Positions 1 to 5,877 of a stretch of DNA of 6,049 nucleotides are shown here, piece after piece (within the stretch, counting starts at the first letter, position 1; each line of letters starts with the position of its first letter). The position numbers and the translations under genes are program-made. The stretch comes from Flavobacteriaceae bacterium (GTDB taxonomy: Bacteria > Bacteroidota > Bacteroidia > Flavobacteriales > Flavobacteriaceae): assembly GCA_947482805.1 (NCBI GenBank), contig CANKLK010000127.1:1-6049 (forward strand), read 5' to 3'. Below the pieces are notes generated by a model. It did no database searches and was not told the DNA's origin. It saw nothing but the letters and a program-made list of their open reading frames with translations.

Positions 1-1
1 C

Positions 2-490
2 CAAGAAAGTATTTTTGCAGTTTTAGGTTTAGACTCCGGTTCTGATTCTATTTTAAATGATTTTACAGACTATGCGAATACTCAATCAGATCGCCTAGAA
101 ACCTCAAACTCTGGAGTAGCTATGCAAAGTTATTCCCTTCCTTTCAAATTGTTCACGTTTTGGTTTAGGCCCCTTTTTGTTGATTCTCCGAGTATTTTGG
201 GTATCTTTAGTTCGGCTGAAAACCTCATTTATTTGTTGTTGTTTTATAAACTAATCAATAAACGTTTTATTTCTTTTATTAGAAAAGCGCCCTATATGGT
301 TAAAATGTCGGCTATTACATTTTTTTCTGCCTCTTATTCAATGACATTTATTTTGACTAATCTGGGTATCATTATGCGTCAAAAAACTATGGTTATGTAT
401 TTTGGTTTGTTTGTAGTTTATTACTTTTTGGCTGAGGAAAAGTACAATAAAATGCAACAACAAAAACCCAATAAACCTTTAGCTCCGTAG
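2..490 (+). CDS. Polytopic membrane protein, C-terminal part (5'-truncated by window); candidate Wzy-like polysaccharide polymerase
   Basis: The reading frame is open from base 2 to the TAG at 488-490 with no stop, giving 162 visible residues. The ATG at 122 is internal, because the frame continues upstream in coding-like sequence, so the real start lies before the window. Residues 1-40 form a polar loop, followed by FRPLF at 55-59, an AEN at 72-74, hydrophobic segments near 75-86, 99-118 and 128-143, NLG at 120-122 and MR at 125-126. The tail is short, charged and Gln/Lys/Pro-rich. The same landmarks recur in the same order in the membrane protein at 1505-2602, so the two are paralogues (19 of 32 residues identical around FRPLF by eye). 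The family occurs in Bacteroidota polysaccharide loci and I take it to be a Wzy- or EpsG-like polymerase; that function is inferred from topology and context. Membership of a membrane-protein family is much surer than the polymerase role. Confidence 0.72.
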   Translation, partial: QESIFAVLGLDSGSDSILNDFTDYANTQSDRLETSNSGVAMQSYSLPFKLFTFWFRPLFVDSPSILGIFSSAENLIYLLLFYKLINKRFISFIRKAPYMVKMSAITFFSASYSMTFILTNLGIIMRQKTMVMYFGLFVVYYFLAEEKYNKMQQQKPNKPLAP

Positions 491-534
491 AAGAATAATC
501 GTTTTTCAAAATCAGTAATGGCGCAATTTAAATC

Positions 535-1497
535 ATGAAAAAAGGCACTTTAGTATTATCTCTTGACTTTGAATTAATATGGGGGATTTTTGATCATGTG
601 AATATTCAAGATAAAGTTTCCTATTTTGATAGTACAATTAATGTGATTCCAAGAATGCTTGATGTATTTCAAAAACAAGATATTCATGTAACTTGGGCAA
701 CTGTTGGAATGCTCTTTAATGAAAATTGGGAGGAGTGGTTTTCAAATTTTCCAAAAGTTTTGCCAACTTATCAGAATCAAAATTTAAATCCCTATCGTTA
801 TGGTGAGATGCATCGAAATGCTGGATTAGATCGTTTCTTTTTTGCGCCAAAATTAATTAAAGAAATTCAAAGTGTCCCCAAACAAGAAGTGGGAACTCAT
901 ACTTATTCACACTACTATTGTCTACAATCAGGCCAAAACAGGGAGCAATTTGATGCTGACTTAGCCCAAGCGATAAAAGTGGCAAATGCCTTTTCAATTA
1001 AATTAGATTCACTCGTATTTCCAAGAAATCAGTTCAATGAGTCCTATTTAGCCGTGTGTGAGAAACACCATATAAAAACAGTGAGAACCAATCCAACTTC
1101 CTGGTATTGGAATGTGAATAAACCAGAAACAGTATTCACAAAAATAGCACGAACAGGTGATGCGTATTTCCCTATTGGAAAAAAGTCATATCATCCAACT
1201 ACAATAGCAAAAGGAACAATTATTGAACAACCAACAAGTCGATTTTTTAGACCGCAAAGCAATATAAATATATTTAATTTGACACGTATTGTTAGAATTA
1301 AAAATGAAATTATTACCGCAGCACAAAACGGAGAGGTATATCATTTATGGTGGCACCCTCACAATTTTGGTATTGATTCTGAAGGGGCTTTGAAGGCATT
1401 GAATCAAATTCTATCGGTTTATAAACACTGTGCAGAAACCTATGGGATGGAAAGTCAAAATATGCGAGAATTGGCTATACCCTATCTTGTAGAATAA
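535..1497 (+). CDS. Polysaccharide deacetylase family protein (CE4 / NodB-like), cytoplasmic type
   Basis: A 320-residue protein with the NodB-homology pattern. Motif 1 is a D-F-E variant (Asp11, Glu13, in SLDFEL) near the N terminus. Motif 2 is HTYSH at 122-126 (His122 and His126, expected metal ligands). FPRN at 162-165 fits the motif 3 region with its Arg, and WWHPHN at 272-277 fits the late catalytic-His motif. In this family Asp acts as general base and a divalent metal activates water to remove N- or O-acetyl groups from sugars. There is no signal peptide or membrane segment, so it probably acts in the cytoplasm on a lipid-linked or nucleotide-linked intermediate, not on finished polymer; that location is inferred. 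It starts 44 bases after the preceding gene and ends 7 bases before the next, consistent with one operon. No Shine-Dalgarno is seen, as is usual in Bacteroidota. The family call is strong; the substrate is unknown. Confidence 0.9.
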   Translation: MKKGTLVLSLDFELIWGIFDHVNIQDKVSYFDSTINVIPRMLDVFQKQDIHVTWATVGMLFNENWEEWFSNFPKVLPTYQNQNLNPYRYGEMHRNAGLDRFFFAPKLIKEIQSVPKQEVGTHTYSHYYCLQSGQNREQFDADLAQAIKVANAFSIKLDSLVFPRNQFNESYLAVCEKHHIKTVRTNPTSWYWNVNKPETVFTKIARTGDAYFPIGKKSYHPTTIAKGTIIEQPTSRFFRPQSNINIFNLTRIVRIKNEIITAAQNGEVYHLWWHPHNFGIDSEGALKALNQILSVYKHCAETYGMESQNMRELAIPYLVE

Positions 1498-1504
1498 CAA
1501 AACC

Positions 1505-2602
1505 ATGCATTTGATACAAAAAATAAAAAATAGTCCAAAATTGTATTGGTTGCTACTAGGCTATCACTTTCTTTTTATATATTTTGCTTTTATATTTAGA
1601 CAGCAAAGGGGTAGGTCAGACGCTACTTTATATTGGTTTCAAAATGCCTATACCAATGGCAAATCTTGGTCAGATTTTTTAAATTATGGCGCCGATTTTT
1701 TACTTTTTTTAAATTATCCATTAGTTGCAATTGGTTTGCCCTACTGGTTCGCATATCTGCTTTATGGAACTATAGGATTTTTAGGCTGCCTACAATGGTT
1801 TAAATGGGCTCAACTTGTTGCAGGTTCAAAAACTGTTTTTATAAATAAAACAATTCTTCTTTGTGTCTTTTTACTCCCAAATTTGCATTATTGGACGGCC
1901 GGGTTGGGAAAAGAAGCTATTTTATTTTTGGGGATTTCCTCATTTTTTTATGCGCTTAGCACTCATAATTTTAAATCAGTTCAATTTGTACTTTGCAGTA
2001 TTATAATTCTTTTAATTCGGCCCCATCTAGCAATGATATTGTTTGCTGCACTTTTAACGGGCTTGTTTTTTTTAAAAGATACTAATCTTAAAAAGCGTAT
2101 TTCATTATTTTTAAGTTGTCTTTTCGTCTCAGCACTTTCTTTTTATATGGTTTTGCAGCTTTCGGGAGTTCGTTATTTTAGTTGGAAACGCATTTTATAT
2201 TTTAATGAATATTCCATTCTTTCATTTCGGAATTCGGGATCATATGTTCCCATGCTAGAGTATAATTATTTTTATAAATGGTTTACGTTTCATTTCAGAC
2301 CATTATTTTTTGATGTTCATTCTATTCCAATGTTTCTCGCAAGTATTGAAAACTTGATATTACTGCTAATCTCAATTTTGACAATCTTTGTATGTTTAAG
2401 ATATTTTTCTCAATTGAGGTTTCCATTTTGGATGAAAGTGACTTTTATTTTTTCCATTTTACTCACTGCAATTTATATTGAACGCTATGCTAATTTGGGT
2501 ATATTTATGCGAACAAAAATCATGTTTCAGCCCTTTTTGTTGATTGCTTGTCTTCACTTAATAGCACAAGGCTATTCAATTTATAAAAGTAAGCAGCTAT
2601 GA
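1505..2602 (+). CDS. Polytopic membrane protein, candidate O-antigen/EPS polymerase (Wzy-like)
   Basis: A 365-residue protein with roughly nine to ten hydrophobic segments, for example near 12-31, 63-97, 115-130, 137-150, 158-190, 200-219, 273-297, 309-327 and 338-356. Landmarks are LPNLHYW at 124-130 followed by an AGLGKE stretch at 132-137, IRPH at 171-174, HFRPLF at 263-268, IEN at 281-283, NLG at 330-332 and MR at 335-336. The FRPLF, EN and NLG...MR landmarks are shared with the truncated gene at 2-490, showing a paralogous pair. Size, topology, an Arg-containing extracytoplasmic-type loop and the locus all suit a Wzy/EpsG-type polymerase that joins lipid-linked repeat units in the inner membrane. 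Such enzymes diverge too far for this to be certain, and a transporter or a glycan-modifying membrane enzyme remains possible. The stop codon overlaps the next start as ATGA, implying translational coupling to the glycosyltransferase. The ATG at 1505 is chosen because it lies just after the previous stop. Confidence 0.68.
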   Translation: MHLIQKIKNSPKLYWLLLGYHFLFIYFAFIFRQQRGRSDATLYWFQNAYTNGKSWSDFLNYGADFLLFLNYPLVAIGLPYWFAYLLYGTIGFLGCLQWFKWAQLVAGSKTVFINKTILLCVFLLPNLHYWTAGLGKEAILFLGISSFFYALSTHNFKSVQFVLCSIIILLIRPHLAMILFAALLTGLFFLKDTNLKKRISLFLSCLFVSALSFYMVLQLSGVRYFSWKRILYFNEYSILSFRNSGSYVPMLEYNYFYKWFTFHFRPLFFDVHSIPMFLASIENLILLLISILTIFVCLRYFSQLRFPFWMKVTFIFSILLTAIYIERYANLGIFMRTKIMFQPFLLIACLHLIAQGYSIYKSKQL

Positions 2603-3756
2603 AAAATCCAAAACTCATTCGGATAACGACAGTGCCTATTTCGTTGGATAAATTATTGCAAGGACAATTAAAGTATATGTCATCTTTTTATGAGGTAGTT
2701 GCCATTAGTTCGGATCCTGTTTATCTTGAAAAGATTGGAGAGCGCGAGGGTGTTAGGACCTTTCCATTGCAATTAACAAGAAAAATAACCCCTTTTGCTG
2801 ATTTCTTAGCTGTTGTAACCCTTTTACTTTGGCTTAGAAAAGAGAAACCTTTAATTGTGCATTCTCATACCCCAAAAGCGGGATTAGTAGCCATGTTGGC
2901 ATCAAAATTGGCAGGTGTGCCAATTAGATTGCATACCGTTGCAGGCTTGCCCTTGCTGGAAACTACTGGTTTAAAGAGAAAACTATTAAATTTTATTGAA
3001 TGGTTAACCTATTCTTGCGCCACTAAAGTGTATCCCAATTCTTTTGGATTAAGGGATATAATTCTAAGAAATAAATTTTGTAATCCCACTAAAATTAGTG
3101 TCATAGGCAATGGAAGTAGTAACGGGATTGACATAGATTATTTTAATCGAAATGCAATATCTGATGAGGTAATTTCTTCATATAAAGAAAAGTATACTAT
3201 TTCATCAAGTGATTTTGTGTTTATTTTTGTGGGTAGATTAGTGTCTGACAAGGGTATAAATGAAATGGTGATAGCTTTTGAACGTGTTCAAAAAAAGAAT
3301 GCTACTGCTAAATTACTGCTAGTAGGCCATTTTGAACCCGATTTAGATCCGATTTTACCGGAGACTTTATTAAAAATAAAAGAAAATAAGGCAATTATAT
3401 CGGTTGGCTATCAAAACGACGTTAGGCCTTTTTATGCCATTTCAAATGCCTTAGTATTTCCTAGTTACCGTGAAGGATTTCCCAATGTTGTGATGCAAGC
3501 TGGCGCCATGAATTTGCCTTCTATAGTTTCAGATATTAATGGATGTAACGAGATTATAGAAGCCGATGTTAATGGTGTTATTATTCCAATTAAAGATAGT
3601 ATGGCTATTGAAATTGCTATGAATAATTTTATTGAAAACCCTAATTATTTCAGTCAACTTCAAGGAAAGGCTCGCGAAATGATTACGTCTCGATATGGGC
3701 AGCTTCATGTTTGGAAAGCGATACATCAGGAATACTTGTACTTTTCTAATAAATAA
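2599..3756 (+). CDS. Glycosyltransferase family 4 (GT-B fold, CapM/PglA-like)
   Basis: A 385-residue cytoplasmic or membrane-associated GT-B enzyme, the usual length for GT4. The N-terminal acceptor domain (about 1-190) carries HSHTPKAG at 88-95, followed by an RLHTVAG motif at 110-116 typical of CapM/PglA/WbpH-like members. The C-terminal donor domain (about 205-375) has VGRLVSDKG at 211-219, with the Arg213/Lys218 pair expected to bind the donor diphosphate. It also has SYREGFPNVV at 289-298 and SDINGCNEI at 311-319. By family knowledge it transfers a sugar from a nucleotide donor, with retention, to a lipid-linked acceptor during repeat-unit assembly; donor and acceptor cannot be read from the sequence. 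The second acidic residue of the usual EX7E motif is Gln300 here (Glu292 then seven residues then Gln). The start overlaps the preceding stop by 4 bases (ATGA), and this is the last gene before the first 154-base repeat. Confidence 0.93.
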   Translation: MKNPKLIRITTVPISLDKLLQGQLKYMSSFYEVVAISSDPVYLEKIGEREGVRTFPLQLTRKITPFADFLAVVTLLLWLRKEKPLIVHSHTPKAGLVAMLASKLAGVPIRLHTVAGLPLLETTGLKRKLLNFIEWLTYSCATKVYPNSFGLRDIILRNKFCNPTKISVIGNGSSNGIDIDYFNRNAISDEVISSYKEKYTISSSDFVFIFVGRLVSDKGINEMVIAFERVQKKNATAKLLLVGHFEPDLDPILPETLLKIKENKAIISVGYQNDVRPFYAISNALVFPSYREGFPNVVMQAGAMNLPSIVSDINGCNEIIEADVNGVIIPIKDSMAIEIAMNNFIENPNYFSQLQGKAREMITSRYGQLHVWKAIHQEYLYFSNK

Positions 3757-3796
3757 GTAATTTTTTTGTTATTTAAATTTGATAACTATACTTGTC

Positions 3797-3950
3797 TAAC
3801 CCGTTAGGTGTAATTAATCAAAATCTTTTATAAATAAATCTTTTGCTGGAAATTTATATTCAATTAGAACAAGAATGTCAGCACAAGCTGAGCTAAATGT
3901 GACAATTTAGTATAAATTAGACATAGAAAATAATTACACCCAAGGGGTTA
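3797..3950. repeat. 154-base interspersed repeat with terminal inverted repeats, copy 1
   Basis: This non-coding element lies between the glycosyltransferase and the acyltransferase genes. Its ends are 22-base inverted repeats at 3797-3818 and 3929-3950 that match at 19 of 22 positions; the outermost bases are TAACCC and GGGTTA. It aligns over its full length with 5671-5823 in direct orientation, at about 130 of 154 positions with one single-base gap (hand alignment). Best-conserved internal blocks are 3817-3830, 3841-3859, 3880-3894 and 3901-3912; 3917-3926 is the most diverged. A small hairpin TCAGC-ACAA-GCTGA occurs at 3879-3892. There is no coding frame of useful length and no obvious target-site duplication. 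It may be a MITE or a REPIN-like pair of inverted palindromes; I do not recognise the family. Confidence 0.85.
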
Positions 3951-3978
3951 ATATTAGTTTATTTACTCTAGTTTTTTA

Positions 3979-3986
3979 TACATTTG
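3979..3986 (+). promoter_or_regulatory. Candidate Bacteroidota-type -7 box for the fused acyltransferase gene
   Basis: TACATTTG matches the TAnnTTTG -7 consensus of Bacteroidota primary-sigma promoters and ends 29 bases before the ATG at 4016, a plausible leader length. The expected TTTG-like -33 element about 19 bases upstream is not clearly present (the sequence there reads AGTT), so support rests on one box in AT-rich DNA. If real, the gene could be transcribed independently of the upstream operon, from which it is separated by the repeat. Confidence 0.4.
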
Positions 3987-4015
3987 ACTAATTCTATTTT
4001 TTAACATAATTGAAC

Positions 4016-5668
4016 ATGAAATCCGTCTTAATACTTGAGGTTAACGATTCTAGGTGGGCTGAAATAGTCTCGAAATCTATTAATTACGATTTCTATCACA
4101 CGCAATCGTATCATCTTTTAGAGTTAAAAAAGAAACCTATTTTATTTGTTGCATTTATAGATCAAGACTTTATTGCAATACCTGTTTTAATTAGAAAAAT
4201 AAAAAACACTAGCCATGTAGATTGTACTTCAGCCTATGGATATTGTGGCCCTATAAGTAATATTGATTTTGAAAAATTATCCAAAGAGCTTATAACTTAT
4301 TTTCAAACTCAGTTATTAAGTTACTTTAAAAAAGGTGCTTTTGTATCGGCATTTTCAAGATTAAACCCAATTTTTTCAAACGGTGCAGTCTTTAAAAATT
4401 TTGGTGATTTAGTTAATGTAAATCAAACCGTTGTTATTGATACCTCGGTCTCAGAAGAATTGCAAAAGAAAAGGTATAGGAAATCTGTTGCCTATGATAT
4501 AAAACAACTTAGAAAATCAAATATTACCATTTTTGAAGCTACTAAAGAATCAGATATTGATACTTTTAAAGTAATTTATAAAAGTACAATGAAAAAAGTG
4601 GCAGCAAGTTTTGAATATTACTTAAGTGATCCCTATTTCAACGATTTTTTGAATACAAAAGATTTTGAAAAAATAATTTTGCTTGCCAAACAAAACGATG
4701 TTATAAATGCAGGTGCAGTTTTTACAATCACAAATGGTGTGATGCAATATCACTTATCTGGGACTCTTGAATATGAGGGTAAATACTCTCCAATGAAATT
4801 GATAATAGATGAGGCCCGTATTTTAGCTACCAAACGCAAATGCAACTATCTCCATTTAGGAGGTGGATTTGGAGGGAGTGATAAAGATTCTTTATTTCAA
4901 TTTAAGTCGGGATTTTCTGATTTGCGCTGTAATTATCAGAGTTGGAATTTAATAGTTGATCAAAAAAAATACAAAGAACTCACCCTAATCAACAAATCTT
5001 GTGTTAATGACAGTGGCTTTTTTCCATTATATAGAACAATAGAAATGACAAGTCCTAAAATCTATCTTTTTGGAAGCAGTGGTCATGCAAAAGTGATAAT
5101 TGATATTCTTCAACTCAACAAAGAGGAAATTGTATCGATTTTTGTTGATCGGCCAGCGTATTCTGAATTGCTAGGGATTCCCGTGCAAGATTATACGAAA
5201 GTTGATTTTATTGACCCCGTAAATAAATTTATTATAGCTGTTGGTGATAATTTCACTCGAAAACAGCTGTCCTCACGTTGGAAAGGCGGTTATAAAATGG
5301 CAGTTCATCCTAAAGCTGTAATCTCTTCAAATGTTGAAATAAGTGAGGGTTCGGTTATAATGGCAAATGCTATTGTTAATTCGGGCTCTATTATAGGGAA
5401 ACACGTCATTATCAATACGGGTGCTTTGGTTGAACACGATTGTAAAATCGAGAATTTTTCACATATTTCTCCAATGGCTGCATTAGCAGGAAATGTTACA
5501 GTTGGCGAGGGCACTCAAATTGGTATTAATGCTACCGTAAAGCAAGGCATAACAATAGGGAAGTGGGCCATTATTGGCGCCGGTGCTGTTATTATTAAAG
5601 ATGTTCCTGATTTTGCTGTGGTTGTTGGTAATCCGGGAAGAATTATTAAGTATACTTCATCTAAATAA
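4016..5668 (+). CDS. Two-domain acyltransferase: FemAB/GNAT-like N-terminal domain fused to a NeuD/PglD-like left-handed beta-helix acetyltransferase
   Basis: 550 residues from ATG 4016. A TTG at 4010, directly after an in-frame TAA, could add two residues, but ATG is preferred. Residues 1 to about 335 resemble FemAB-type GNAT proteins: HTQSYH at 28-33, YGYCGP at 74-79, LHLGGG at 279-284 and FQFKSGFS at 294-301. These proteins transfer aminoacyl or acyl groups to amino groups. Residues 344-550 are a complete NeuD/PglD-type module. It has GSSGHAK at 353-359 (sugar-nucleotide-binding N-terminal subdomain), then hexapeptide repeats forming a left-handed beta-helix, the EHD triad at 473-475 with His474 as probable catalytic base, and GNPGR at 538-542. 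By family knowledge the second module uses acetyl-CoA to acetylate a sugar such as a UDP-4-amino-sugar or sialic acid. The two activities are usually separate proteins. An internal Met344 marks the junction. The protein is soluble, with no membrane segment, and the gene lies between two direct copies of the 154-base repeat. The domain calls are strong; the exact acyl donor and acceptor are unknown. Confidence 0.87.
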   Translation: MKSVLILEVNDSRWAEIVSKSINYDFYHTQSYHLLELKKKPILFVAFIDQDFIAIPVLIRKIKNTSHVDCTSAYGYCGPISNIDFEKLSKELITYFQTQLLSYFKKGAFVSAFSRLNPIFSNGAVFKNFGDLVNVNQTVVIDTSVSEELQKKRYRKSVAYDIKQLRKSNITIFEATKESDIDTFKVIYKSTMKKVAASFEYYLSDPYFNDFLNTKDFEKIILLAKQNDVINAGAVFTITNGVMQYHLSGTLEYEGKYSPMKLIIDEARILATKRKCNYLHLGGGFGGSDKDSLFQFKSGFSDLRCNYQSWNLIVDQKKYKELTLINKSCVNDSGFFPLYRTIEMTSPKIYLFGSSGHAKVIIDILQLNKEEIVSIFVDRPAYSELLGIPVQDYTKVDFIDPVNKFIIAVGDNFTRKQLSSRWKGGYKMAVHPKAVISSNVEISEGSVIMANAIVNSGSIIGKHVIINTGALVEHDCKIENFSHISPMAALAGNVTVGEGTQIGINATVKQGITIGKWAIIGAGAVIIKDVPDFAVVVGNPGRIIKYTSSK

Positions 5669-5670
5669 AT

Positions 5671-5823
5671 TAACCCGTTGGGTGTAAATAATCAAAATCT
5701 TTTACTAATAAATTTTTTGCTGGAAATTTATATCAATTAGAATAAAAAAGTGAGCACAAGCTGAGCTCAATAAGACAATTTAGTAAACAAATAAGCTATA
5801 AAATAATTACTCCCAACGGGTTA
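5671..5823. repeat. 153-base interspersed repeat with terminal inverted repeats, copy 2
   Basis: Same element and same orientation as 3797-3950, beginning 2 bases after the acyltransferase stop codon. The terminal inverted repeats are 5671-5692 and 5802-5823 (19 of 22 positions match). Both ends contain a small self-complementary core, CCC-GTT-GGG on the left and CCC-AAC-GGG on the right, so each end can form its own mini-hairpin as well as pairing with the other end. Conserved internal blocks are 5715-5733, 5753-5767 and 5774-5785. In place of the copy 1 hairpin, the centre here offers TGAGC...GCTCA at 5751-5769. It lies between convergent genes, so it cannot serve as a promoter region for either; a role in ending or protecting transcripts is possible but there is no run of T after the hairpin. 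Confidence 0.85.
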
Positions 5824-5877
5824 AATTAGAATTTTTGCGGCAATAAGGTTTTAAATTTTTATTAGAAATACCATTTG
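5824..5877. other. Short AT-rich spacer between repeat copy 2 and the convergent kinase gene
   Basis: This is the remaining unassigned stretch between the two convergent genes. I see no convincing intrinsic terminator: there is no GC-rich stem followed by a T run on either strand, only AT-rich sequence and the short TTGCGGCAA dyad. How the two transcripts end here is therefore not evident, unless the adjacent repeat folds to do it. Confidence 0.5.

Noticed and set aside
122..490. Complete small 122-residue protein starting at ATG 122
   Set aside because: The frame remains open upstream to base 2 and the sequence matches the interior of the paralogue at 1505-2602, so 122 is an internal methionine of a longer truncated gene.
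3529..3726. Minus-strand open frame of 65 codons
   Set aside because: It lies wholly inside the well-supported glycosyltransferase gene, antisense, and has no recognisable protein features.
3768..3786. Quasi-palindrome GTTAT...ATAAC just after the glycosyltransferase stop, following a run of seven T
   Set aside because: Very AT-rich with only five firm pairs, and the T run is before the stem, not after it. Not convincing as a terminator on the coding strand or as an operator.
3875..3910. Tiny open frame (11 codons from ATG) inside repeat copy 1
   Set aside because: The ATG and the frame are not preserved in copy 2, so coding is not conserved.
3797..3950. Invertible promoter like those of Bacteroides polysaccharide loci (inverted repeats upstream of a surface-glycan gene)
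   Set aside because: The inverted repeats fit the idea, but I find no TAnnTTTG box inside the element on either strand, and the second copy lies between convergent genes where no promoter is needed. No recombinase gene is visible.
4010..4015. TTG start for the acyltransferase
   Set aside because: TTG starts are uncommon and this one follows an in-frame stop immediately; the ATG two codons later gives a normal N terminus.
5305..5514. Minus-strand open frame of 69 codons
   Set aside because: Antisense shadow of the hexapeptide-repeat region of the NeuD-like domain, whose regular repeats keep the other strand open.
3791..5830. Integron-like gene-attC array (gene followed by repeat, twice; GTCTAAC at the left of copy 1 and GTTAAAT at the right of copy 2 fit the RYYYAAC and GTTRRRY core sites)
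   Set aside because: Each copy matches the core site at only one of its two outer ends. The ends pair over 22 bases more like a mobile element than an attC with its offset L boxes, and no integrase is seen. It could be revisited if an intI gene is found in the genome.
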